Part shown: one piece after another, positions 17,470 to 26,000 of the stretch
Layout of the letters: every line of letters starts with the position of its first letter
How positions within the stretch are numbered: the first letter of the stretch is position 1
Origin: Microcaldota archaeon
Lineage (GTDB): Archaea; Micrarchaeota; Micrarchaeia; Micrarchaeales; Micrarchaeaceae
Direction: 5' to 3'
DNA: 49,145 nucleotides
NCBI GenBank assembly: GCA_030037495.1
Contig: JASHRG010000020.1
Span: 1 to 49,145, forward strand
The notes under the pieces: generated by a model
Databases searched by the model: none
Seen by the model: only the letters and a program-made list of their open reading frames with translations
Told to the model about the DNA's origin: nothing
Position numbers and translations under genes: made by a program

Positions 17470-18072
17470 TTATAAGGTACTTTTCATTGTTTTTTTATTT
17501 AGTTGCTTTCTTCTAACCAGAGCCATTGCAACAAATAAAGCATCTATAATAACAAGCGTGAGTGGAAACGTTATAGTGACAGCATTGACTGACTGGAGTG
17601 CAAATATAGATAATGAATAAGATACAACGGCAATCATGTAATTAGATGTTGTTTCCTCAAAAGGCTTCGAATATGCTTTCCTAAATGTTGGTATGAATCC
17701 AAGTACATCAACAGCAGCTGCAAGAACCACCGCAGTAAGTGGATTGCTTGTTATAATCCAAAGAGCTATACCAATTAACGCAAGAACAAGACTATAAACG
17801 TCAAGTCTAACTATCCCCTTTTCTCCTCTAAATAGCGACATGACAAATACTACAGAACACATTATAGTTCCGAATGCAATAAGCCAAGAGCCTGCTCCAG
17901 CATCTCTTGAAATCTGGGCAACGTATGTCACTCCTTGCAAAAGAGCCCAGATAAACCAAGTAAACGAATGTGGTTTTATTTTCTTTTGTAATATTGCTCC
18001 TATGTAAAGTATGAAGCCTAGGCTATCTATTATCGGTGCTATAATTCCTAGAATGATTTGATAATCAATCAG
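17470..18072 (-). CDS. Multi-pass membrane protein, N-terminus longer than ORF track, non-canonical start
   Basis: In-frame 44 codons upstream of the TTG: LIDYQIILGIIAPIIDSLGFILYIGAILQKKIKPHSFTWFIWAL; no ATG/GTG/TTG before the upstream TAA. Confidence 0.55.
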   Translation of the reverse strand: MIDYQIILGIIAPIIDSLGFILYIGAILQKKIKPHSFTWFIWALLQGVTYVAQISRDAGAGSWLIAFGTIMCSVVFVMSLFRGEKGIVRLDVYSLVLALIGIALWIITSNPLTAVVLAAAVDVLGFIPTFRKAYSKPFEETTSNYMIAVVSYSLSIFALQSVNAVTITFPLTLVIIDALFVAMALVRRKQLNKKTMKSTL

Positions 18073-18077
18073 ATAAT

Positions 18078-18091
18078 TACCTAATTAGGTA
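18078..18091. promoter_or_regulatory. Perfect palindrome TACCTAATTAGGTA upstream of the membrane protein gene
   Basis: Direct reading. Confidence 0.4.
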
Positions 18092-18126
18092 TAAGGCGAA
18101 GTTCAAACTTCATATTATAAGATTTT

Positions 18127-18198
18127 AGCTCCAGCCAGATTCGAACTGGCGTCCGCAGGTCCAGAGCCTGCTATCCTTGACCACTAGACGATGGAGCT
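18127..18198 (-). tRNA. tRNA-Gln(CTG)
   Basis: AGCTCCA/TGGAGCT acceptor, anticodon arm GCAGG-CTCTGGA-CCTGC, T-arm GCCAG-TTCGAAT-CTGGC. Confidence 0.95.
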
Positions 18199-18249
18199 TT
18201 CTCACTATATTTGCAACAAACTGCTTTTATTAATTACCTAAATAAAAGT

Positions 18250-18984
18250 ATGCCTTTTATAGCTGCTTTGCAAAAACTGGTTATGCCAATGCGCGAAAAC
18301 ATAGTAACAAGCGACGAGATAAAGGAGATAATAAAGGCAGACATAGTGCTCATAATTGCCTTCTCGCTGACACTTGCAGGTGGCCTTGGCGAACTAGCCG
18401 CAAACCGGACAATGTTCCTGAATACCATCGTAATGGCGGCGCCAATTGCCGCGCTCGCTGTCACCCTCAGCTTCATACTGCATGAACTAATGCACAAGTT
18501 CGTTGCGCAGCACTATGGCGCGATTGCTGGCTTCAGGTCATCAACCATGGGCCTTGCAGTCACACTGATAACTGGCGCGTTTGGTTTCCTTCTTGGGATA
18601 CCTGGCGCCACTATGATATATGTGCACAGTTTCACAAGGAAAGAGAATGGCATAGTATCCCTTGCAGGGCCTCTTACAAACCTTGCGGTTTTTGTTGTGT
18701 TCCTTGCTCTTCTCATAGGCTTCAGTCCATCCCAAGGAAGCTATCTTTACAACGCGATATCATTTACAATATTCATTAGCCTGCTGCTTGCGTTCTTCAA
18801 CATGCTTCCTATAGCGCCGCTTGATGGAAGCAAGGTGCTTGAATGGAGCTTCCCTGTCTATGTTGTGACAATGGGCGCAATACTGATACTTATAGTTACG
18901 TTTGGAGTTCTGCCATGGTATGACATACTCTACCTTGTGATAATAGCGCTCATAATCTCAAGCTTCACAAGGCGCATGTTCTAA
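18250..18984 (+). CDS. Site-2 protease-like M50 family metallopeptidase
   Basis: HELMH and NMLPIAPLDGSK motifs in a multi-TM protein. Confidence 0.88.
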   Translation: MPFIAALQKLVMPMRENIVTSDEIKEIIKADIVLIIAFSLTLAGGLGELAANRTMFLNTIVMAAPIAALAVTLSFILHELMHKFVAQHYGAIAGFRSSTMGLAVTLITGAFGFLLGIPGATMIYVHSFTRKENGIVSLAGPLTNLAVFVVFLALLIGFSPSQGSYLYNAISFTIFISLLLAFFNMLPIAPLDGSKVLEWSFPVYVVTMGAILILIVTFGVLPWYDILYLVIIALIISSFTRRMF

Positions 18985-19053
18985 CAAAATTACCTCAGAA
19001 AAAGCCTCCATAGTTATTTAATCGTTTGTTTGCATTAGTTATATGTGTAGACC

Positions 19054-20310
19054 ATGCCGGGCAAACCCAGCGAGGCTAAGACGACCATAGACTCGCTAGC
19101 CGAACTCCTTAGAGCAAAGGGTAAGATGGAACTTGGCAAGATAGCGCAGGAGCTGGGCGTTACTCCAAGCATAGTTGAGAACTGGGCAAAGGTGCTTGAG
19201 CAGGGATCAATGGTAAAGATCACCTATGAAGTAGGGAAGATGTACGTAGAGCCAATAACGGTCTCAAAGGAACAGGAGACCGCGCTTGCTGCCACAGTAG
19301 ACGCGGAGAAGGTGAAGCTGGAGAACGACCTTGCGCTGCAGAGAAGCTCCCTTGACAAATACGCACAGAGGCTTGAGGGGATAAGCCAGTCGGTAACAGA
19401 TGCCACCGTGCTTTTCCGTGCCAAGTTCCCAGCTCTTGAGACCCAACTGGAGGGAATAAACAAGATATATGCTGCACTTGTTGCCGAGAACCAGCAGATA
19501 GACGCCATAAAGAAAAACGCGGAGAACACCTACGAAACAGTAAACAAGAGGATCAACACACTATTCAACAGGATAGAGGGCACAGATGCAGGCTCTATAC
19601 AAAAAGCAAAGGACGAGCTCCAGAAGGTGCAGGATATTTTCAGGAGGGCGGGCGAGCTGGAAAGCCAGCTGACTCTTTTGTCAAAGAGCAAGGACAAGGC
19701 CCTCGAAACTATAAAGAAGACGATAGAGGACCAGCTTAAATCGCTGACAAAGGACCTCGCAAAGGCGCAGCAGAGCATAGAGGCGCAGCTCAAGGGAGAC
19801 GAGGCGCAGATAAGGCAGAGCGTCAAGGTAATAAGGGAGCAGGCAAAGAGCCTTGACGAGATAGGCAAGCAGATAAACAGCTTCAAGCGTGACAAAGAAT
19901 CAGTGAAGAAGTCGCTCAATGACGCGCAGAACGCGTTCAACGACGAATACACAAAGGCGTCTACAAAGATGGACACTACAGGAAACGCGCTAAGGGAGCA
20001 GATAAGATCCATGCTAGAAGAGATTGCAAGGCTGAAATCAGACTTCGGGGAAGTGAGCAAGCTCTACGACGTGCTTCAAAGGACAAAGACAGATATAGAC
20101 TCATTGCAGAAGAAGATAGCCCAGCTGAAGCAGGAAGCCGACAAGATCGATGATGCAATAAGGGCGCTGCAAACAATGAAGGGTTCCACCGAGGCAAAGG
20201 CCAGGGCAACGCAGGCTGCTTCGGACAAGATGAAGGACTTCGGAGAAGGCGTAAGGAGCGTAGACACCGATACCGCAAACCTTGCAAAGGGCCTTGCCGG
20301 CGGAGACTAG
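19054..20310 (+). CDS. Long coiled-coil protein with N-terminal winged-helix-like domain
   Basis: KMELGKIAQELGVTPSIVENWAKVLEQGSMVKI wHTH pattern then ~300 aa heptad-rich region; upstream of secretion ATPase. Confidence 0.7.
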   Translation: MPGKPSEAKTTIDSLAELLRAKGKMELGKIAQELGVTPSIVENWAKVLEQGSMVKITYEVGKMYVEPITVSKEQETALAATVDAEKVKLENDLALQRSSLDKYAQRLEGISQSVTDATVLFRAKFPALETQLEGINKIYAALVAENQQIDAIKKNAENTYETVNKRINTLFNRIEGTDAGSIQKAKDELQKVQDIFRRAGELESQLTLLSKSKDKALETIKKTIEDQLKSLTKDLAKAQQSIEAQLKGDEAQIRQSVKVIREQAKSLDEIGKQINSFKRDKESVKKSLNDAQNAFNDEYTKASTKMDTTGNALREQIRSMLEEIARLKSDFGEVSKLYDVLQRTKTDIDSLQKKIAQLKQEADKIDDAIRALQTMKGSTEAKARATQAASDKMKDFGEGVRSVDTDTANLAKGLAGGD

Positions 20311-20327
20311 ATTAGAAGTGATGGATA

Positions 20328-21842
20328 ATGGCTGAAAAAGAGAACGGAACAGAGCAGCAGGGGACCATACTCTCACACTACGCGATAAACGCCAACGGAA
20401 TACCTGTTGATGTTGACATAAGGCAAACTGGTGAATTCGCCCCGCTATATGAGATAACCTACCAGGGAATAGGTGTGGCGACAAAGCTGCTGCTGCTCTC
20501 GCTCAGGAACGACCTGCTGGCGATGGTCCCAATAGACGTTGCAAAGATCCAGAACAAAGAGTATCTGGATGAGCTGACAAGGAGGGTTCTATCCGCAAGC
20601 CTGATCCTTATAGACAAGTACCTCCCAGGCACGAGCGAGCAGACGAAGTCCCTGCTATCAGCATACATGAGGAACCTAATGCTGGGCCTCGGAGACCTCG
20701 AAGCACCACTAGCAGATGAAAATCTCGAGGAGCTTGCCGTGAACGGGTCAAGGGAGCCGATCTGGGTCTTCCACAAGAAGGTCGGCTGGTGCAAGAGCAA
20801 CATAAAACTACCAGGTGAAGAGGTCATCTACGACATATCAGAGATGATAGGAAGGAGAGTAGGCAGGGAAATAAACAACCTGGCGCCGCTTATGGACGCG
20901 GAACTGGTTGATGGATCAAGGGTCAACGCAACGCTATACCCTATATCACAAGTAGGAAACACGATAACCATAAGAAAGTTCGAGAAAAACCCGTGGACCA
21001 TGCCTGCATTTGTGAAGAACGGGACGATAAGCCCGCAGATTGCAGGTCTGATATGGCTGTGCATACAGAACGAGGTGAGCCTGCTGATATCAGGAGGAAC
21101 CGCTTCTGGGAAAACCAGCTTCCTCAACTCATCAAGCATATTCTTCCCTGCAACAAGAAGGATAATATCAGTGGAGGAGACAAGGGAGCTTTCACTTCCA
21201 AGGTTCTTCCAGTGGGTCTCGATGATATCTAGGAGGCCAAACCCGGAGGGCAAGGGGGAGGTGACGCTATATGACCTCATGGTTAATGCGCTCAGGCAGA
21301 GGCCTGACATAATGCTCGTAGGGGAAGTGAGAACAGGAAAAGACGCAGAGACGCTGTTCGAGGCAATACACACGGGCCATGCAGTCTATGGAACCCTACA
21401 CGCGGATAACGCGCAGGACACTATTGTAAGAATGACAAACCCGCCAATCAACACCCCCAAAATAATGATCAATGCGATCGGAGGCATGGTCGTGATGTTC
21501 AGGCACAGGACCAGGGGGATAAGAAGGGCGCTAGAGTTTGCGGAGATAATGAGGACTGGCGACGCCAACACGCTCTACAGGTGGAGCATGAGGAACGATA
21601 CGTTCAACCAGGTGGGGGACATGCTGCGACTGCAGGAGGTAATAGGGCTTTATGGCGGCCTCAACCTCAAGGAGATAGAGGAGGACGTAGCCGAGAAGGC
21701 AAAGATACTGCTGTGGATGGCCAAGCACAACGTGACGATGGTGGACGATGCGGCGTTCGTCGTGTCGAACTACTACAAGAAAAAGGAGAAGGTGCTTGAG
21801 ATAGTCAAAAACGACGTTGAGTTCTCGCAGAATTTGTTTTGA
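20328..21842 (+). CDS. Type II/IV secretion system ATPase (TadA/GspE/VirB11-like)
   Basis: Walker A ISGGTASGKTSFLNS; DIMLVGEVRTGKDAETLFEAIHTGHAVYGTLHADNA. Confidence 0.93.
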   Translation: MAEKENGTEQQGTILSHYAINANGIPVDVDIRQTGEFAPLYEITYQGIGVATKLLLLSLRNDLLAMVPIDVAKIQNKEYLDELTRRVLSASLILIDKYLPGTSEQTKSLLSAYMRNLMLGLGDLEAPLADENLEELAVNGSREPIWVFHKKVGWCKSNIKLPGEEVIYDISEMIGRRVGREINNLAPLMDAELVDGSRVNATLYPISQVGNTITIRKFEKNPWTMPAFVKNGTISPQIAGLIWLCIQNEVSLLISGGTASGKTSFLNSSSIFFPATRRIISVEETRELSLPRFFQWVSMISRRPNPEGKGEVTLYDLMVNALRQRPDIMLVGEVRTGKDAETLFEAIHTGHAVYGTLHADNAQDTIVRMTNPPINTPKIMINAIGGMVVMFRHRTRGIRRALEFAEIMRTGDANTLYRWSMRNDTFNQVGDMLRLQEVIGLYGGLNLKEIEEDVAEKAKILLWMAKHNVTMVDDAAFVVSNYYKKKEKVLEIVKNDVEFSQNLF

Positions 21843-21849
21843 TGAGTGA

Positions 21850-22605
21850 ATGGCAGAAGACACAAGTGAGTACGGGAGGCTTGTAGAGCTAATCGATGGC
21901 ATAGAGAAAGACTCAAAGAAACCAGAGTCAGGATTCATAGACCTGTCAGAAATAGTGAACGCGGCAGCAGTGCCAGCGCACGGGACCTACGCTGCTGCGC
22001 TGCAGCTAATAGGCGAGGTGGAGAGCGGCGGCAGGAGGATGCGCGAGCAGCCTATGCAGATACCTACGCAGCAGGCGCCCGAGCAGCACCTGATAACGAC
22101 AGGAGTCACACAGACTCCGTTCAAGCAGGGCGAGGTGCCGAAGCCGCAGAAGGAGAAGAAGCCTTTCGCACTCTTCCCGCAGAAGCAGGCGCAGGAGGCG
22201 CAGCCCGTAGCGCAAAAGCAAACGGAGGAGATGCGCAAGCAGAAAACGGCAATGGAGCTGTCTGCGATAATGGGCAAGCTCCAGTCAGTAAGGCCGAGCA
22301 TTCCAGAGTTCAAGAGGAGGAAGCTCAACGTGAAGGATCTTGTGCTTCCAAACCTGTCAATAGCAGACCAGATATCCGAGCTCGAAAGGATTATAGAGGG
22401 CCTCAATGAGCACGTTTTCGACGGCGACCACATGGAGATAGTTTCACAAGAGGTATTCGGCCTGCAGCAGGTAATCGCTGACCAGCGGAAGAAGGCAAAG
22501 GGAAAGCGGGAGGCGCAGAGCCCTCTAGAGCAGTCGCTGATAGATGTAAGGGACCAGAGGCTGGGCGATGCAGCATCCCTGCTCCAGCAAAGCGGTGCTA
22601 AATGA
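21850..22605 (+). CDS. Hypothetical Gln/Pro/Lys-rich pilus-locus protein
   Basis: Sits between ATPase and T2SF genes; low-complexity centre, helical C-terminus. Confidence 0.6.
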   Translation: MAEDTSEYGRLVELIDGIEKDSKKPESGFIDLSEIVNAAAVPAHGTYAAALQLIGEVESGGRRMREQPMQIPTQQAPEQHLITTGVTQTPFKQGEVPKPQKEKKPFALFPQKQAQEAQPVAQKQTEEMRKQKTAMELSAIMGKLQSVRPSIPEFKRRKLNVKDLVLPNLSIADQISELERIIEGLNEHVFDGDHMEIVSQEVFGLQQVIADQRKKAKGKREAQSPLEQSLIDVRDQRLGDAASLLQQSGAK

Positions 22606-23936
22606 TGGGCCTATTCAAGAAGAAAAACAAGGTTATCGAGGTCGGAGGCCAGAAGATAGAGCTGCAGCCAAAGCCAAAGAAAGGAGTTTTTGCATTATTC
22701 AGCAAGAAGGGGGCGCAAAAACCAGCACCAAAATCTGTATCATCGCAGCCAGCATCACAGCTTTTCACGCCAACCCAACCACAGGCTCCGCGCGCGCCCG
22801 AGCCGCAGATGCCCAAGAGCACGGTCCAGATGCAGCCTGAGCAGAAACAACCACAGCAGATGAACAAGATAGAGGCTGACTATGGAAGGCCGCAGCCCAG
22901 GCCCCAGGCAACTGTGCAGAAGCCAAAGCAGGGCCTGTTCTCAAGGTTCGGCAGCAAGAGCGTATTGAAGCCTGGAGGCGCTGCAAAGGCGGAGACTCCA
23001 CGGCTGGAATTTCCAAGTGCGATAGCAGAAGGGTCAAGGGTGCAGGCGATTCCAGGGCAGCCCGCTGCCCGGGGGCAATACGCCAAACCGAAGGGCAAGC
23101 AGAGCCCGCTTGACAAGTACATAGAGAAGACTGCAGCAAAGCAGAAGGGGCTCGAAGCTGCGCTGCGCGAAGCGGGAATGAAATCGGACGTGATAAGTTT
23201 CGTGAAGCGCATGTTCTTTGCTTCGGTTGCGCTCTCTATAGTCCTTGCAATAGTCGTGTTTGTATTCTTTAGCGCGATAGGACTGACGGCTATAGAGGCC
23301 GTGCTATTCGCTGTTGTGCTTGGAATTGGGATATTCCAGACGAGCCAGAAATCATTCCTTCAGTATCCGCTTGCAAGGGAGAAGAGCACCGCAAAGAACG
23401 TTGAAAGGGACATACTGTTTGCGGCAAGAGACCTGATAATATCGTTACGTTCAGGAATGCCGCTGTTCAACGCGCTCACATCCGTAAGCACAGGCTACGG
23501 CGACGCGAGCAAGGAGTTTGCAAAGATAGTCGACAGGGTGCAGCTAGGCATGCCGCTTGAAGACGCAATCGATGACACGATAGCTTCGACCAAGAGCGCC
23601 TCATTCAGAAGAATAATGCTCCAGGCTTCTGTGAGCATAAAGGCGGGAGCTGATGTTGTGAGCGCACTTCAGAGCATAATAGAGCAGCTGTCTCAGGAAA
23701 GGATCATAGAGCTCAGGAGCTACGGCCAGAAGCTCAATGCAATCGCGATGTTCTACATGCTTTTCGGCGTCATACTGCCAAGCATGGGAATAGCTGTCAT
23801 AACAATACTCACGACTTTCATAGCGCTGTTCACTGTTGACACCACTGTATTTGAATTCGTGCTCATAGGTATAATAGGGCTCCAGGTTATATTCCTGAGG
23901 TTAATAACAGGCTCAAGGCCTGTGTTCTCGATGTGA
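22602..23936 (+). CDS. Type II secretion F-domain (TadC/FlaJ-like) membrane protein with long disordered N-terminus
   Basis: AARDLIISLRSGMPLFNALTSVSTGYGDASKEFAKIVDRVQLGMPLEDAIDD T2SF pattern, C-terminal TMs. Confidence 0.87.
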   Translation: MMGLFKKKNKVIEVGGQKIELQPKPKKGVFALFSKKGAQKPAPKSVSSQPASQLFTPTQPQAPRAPEPQMPKSTVQMQPEQKQPQQMNKIEADYGRPQPRPQATVQKPKQGLFSRFGSKSVLKPGGAAKAETPRLEFPSAIAEGSRVQAIPGQPAARGQYAKPKGKQSPLDKYIEKTAAKQKGLEAALREAGMKSDVISFVKRMFFASVALSIVLAIVVFVFFSAIGLTAIEAVLFAVVLGIGIFQTSQKSFLQYPLAREKSTAKNVERDILFAARDLIISLRSGMPLFNALTSVSTGYGDASKEFAKIVDRVQLGMPLEDAIDDTIASTKSASFRRIMLQASVSIKAGADVVSALQSIIEQLSQERIIELRSYGQKLNAIAMFYMLFGVILPSMGIAVITILTTFIALFTVDTTVFEFVLIGIIGLQVIFLRLITGSRPVFSM

Positions 23937-23940
23937 TGCC

Positions 23941-24954
23941 ATGCCAGGAAAAGGCCCAAGACTACCGCCAATGAATTTCGAGAGATTCCTCTCTAGGCCG
24001 CTTGCGAAGGCGATATCAGAAGAGCTTGACATAGCCGGGGTGCACACATCTGTAAATACCCTCGTAGAGTACGCCACAATACCTGGCTTTGCGATCCTTG
24101 TCATAGGCTCTATTGTTGCATTTGCGCTTGGAATTCCCATATACTTCGACTGGCTTGTGGGTATCGGAGGCGCAGCCCTTTACGTGGCCTTCATTTACCT
24201 CTACCTTGAATACCTGATAGACAACAGGAAGACCAAGGTCGAGACGATGCTTCCTGATTTCTTCCAGATAGTTGCTGCTAACCTGAGAAGCGGCATATCC
24301 CTTGAAAGGGCGATGCTCCTTGCCGCAAGGCCAGAGTTCGGCTTCCTTTCCGATGATGTAAAGGAAATGACAAGAAGAGTATTTGGCGGCGAAACCCTCG
24401 AAGTTTCCATCAAGGACTTTGCCGCAAAGTACAGGTCTTATCAGCTCAGGCATGCCGTAAGAATGATAACAGAAGCGCTCAGGTACGGCGGCGCGATGGC
24501 AGACCTTATAGCACAGATATCGAGGGACATAAGGAGCCAGCAGTTGATACAGAAGGAGGTTGCCGGACAGCTGATGATGTACTCCATATTCGTGGCTTTC
24601 GCAGGGCTCATAGCAGCCCCGGTCCTTTATGGGCTGACAACCCAGATGATAATAATAACAGACGGAGTCTGGAACGGAATTCTCGCAAGCAATCCCGGGG
24701 GCCTTCCAACAACAGGAGTCGCATTCCTGAAGCCGAGCCCGCCAAAGATAACGCCAGCTGAGTACCAAGCGTTCTCCTACGCGGCAATATTGATAATAAC
24801 CGCTTTCGCAAGCCTGATAATGTCAGCGATATCTACAGGGTCAGCGGTCAGGGGTCTGAGGTTACTCCCGGTATTCGTCATAATAGGGTTCATCATATAC
24901 TTCATAGTGCAGAACGTCATAGGCTCGCTTTTCAGCAGTATAGGCACCGTGTAA
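23941..24954 (+). CDS. Type II secretion F-domain (TadC/FlaJ-like) membrane protein
   Basis: ANLRSGISLERAMLLAARPEFGFLSDDVKEMTRRVFGGETLEVSIKDFA; TM segments. Confidence 0.88.
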   Translation: MPGKGPRLPPMNFERFLSRPLAKAISEELDIAGVHTSVNTLVEYATIPGFAILVIGSIVAFALGIPIYFDWLVGIGGAALYVAFIYLYLEYLIDNRKTKVETMLPDFFQIVAANLRSGISLERAMLLAARPEFGFLSDDVKEMTRRVFGGETLEVSIKDFAAKYRSYQLRHAVRMITEALRYGGAMADLIAQISRDIRSQQLIQKEVAGQLMMYSIFVAFAGLIAAPVLYGLTTQMIIITDGVWNGILASNPGGLPTTGVAFLKPSPPKITPAEYQAFSYAAILIITAFASLIMSAISTGSAVRGLRLLPVFVIIGFIIYFIVQNVIGSLFSSIGTV

Positions 24955-24973
24955 GGCGTAGCGCGAGCTCTCT

Positions 24974-25966
24974 TTACGTGCAGGCTTCCCATCCAGAGCC
25001 ACAGGTGTAGCTTCCCTGCCCATTAGGATATATTATAGTTCCGGATGTCTTTGTGCATGTGCTGGGGCACACAAGCGATGAGACGCTTGTCTGGTAGCAC
25101 ACATAACAGGCAAGGTTTGTCGACTTCTCCGTCACTGTTGTGCCTCCGCCGGCTGAATTCAGAGTAAGCACAGCCAGCAGGGAATTTGCTGGAAGCACCG
25201 GAGAGGCCGGTGCGGAAGACGCCCAGCTGTTGAACGCGAAAGAGGAGGGCAGCGCAGCATAAAGGTTGTAGTTTCCTGGCGTTATCAGCATCGCGTTCTG
25301 CCCGCTTGCATACGGGACCCCATTCATATATATTATTGCATTGCTGCCAACTGCTGTGCCGGTTATCCCATTGACCTCTTTGGACATGAATGACACGGTA
25401 TAAGTATTGATTGTAGCAGGAGCGACAGAGACGCTGCCGTAGCCCGTTGACTTGTACAGTGTAGCCGAGCAGCTGCTCTGCGAATTGCTCTGACACAGGT
25501 AATACGACAAGGTGAAGAGCAGGTTCACCGTGGTTCCTACAGGGGGCGATAAACTGCCGGTTACGCTTATCGTGCAGAGAACAGGGCTTCCAGACAGCGC
25601 AAGGTATGGCGCACATGTCCCATAGTTAAGCTTGCTTCCTGGCACACCCACCCCTGTTGTCGAGAGGTTTATCGCGTTCGAAGTTGGGAACAATATCGGG
25701 TTCTTGAAGTCATTGGTGAAACTGATATAGAATACAATGCCGCTCTTTGCAGAGTAGTTTGTCAGGACAACGTCGCCGCACGGCAGCAGAGGTCCTATAG
25801 TGCACTCTGAGGAAAACTGCGCCTGGCTTGTGGTCGAGGTTGTGAGTGTTATTATCACAAGTATGAACAGGGATATTATCAGTATGGCCCACGCATACGC
25901 GCTCAGCATTTCCAGCATAGACTGGGCGCGCAGCATATTCTCATTGCCTTTTTTCATGATCCGCAT
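24974..25966 (-). CDS. Pilin-like secreted protein
   Basis: LRAQSMLEMLSAYAWAILIISLFILVIITLTT; Cys-rich C-terminus. Confidence 0.7.
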   Translation of the reverse strand: MRIMKKGNENMLRAQSMLEMLSAYAWAILIISLFILVIITLTTSTTSQAQFSSECTIGPLLPCGDVVLTNYSAKSGIVFYISFTNDFKNPILFPTSNAINLSTTGVGVPGSKLNYGTCAPYLALSGSPVLCTISVTGSLSPPVGTTVNLLFTLSYYLCQSNSQSSCSATLYKSTGYGSVSVAPATINTYTVSFMSKEVNGITGTAVGSNAIIYMNGVPYASGQNAMLITPGNYNLYAALPSSFAFNSWASSAPASPVLPANSLLAVLTLNSAGGGTTVTEKSTNLACYVCYQTSVSSLVCPSTCTKTSGTIIYPNGQGSYTCGSGWEACT

Positions 25967-26000
25967 TTGCCTACCATTATAGATACCAACAGAAAATTAT

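Noticed and set aside
24016-24768. 250-aa minus ORF opposite the second T2SF gene
   Set aside because: Antisense to a convincing TadC/FlaJ-like CDS; His/Tyr/Cys-rich mirror-frame composition.
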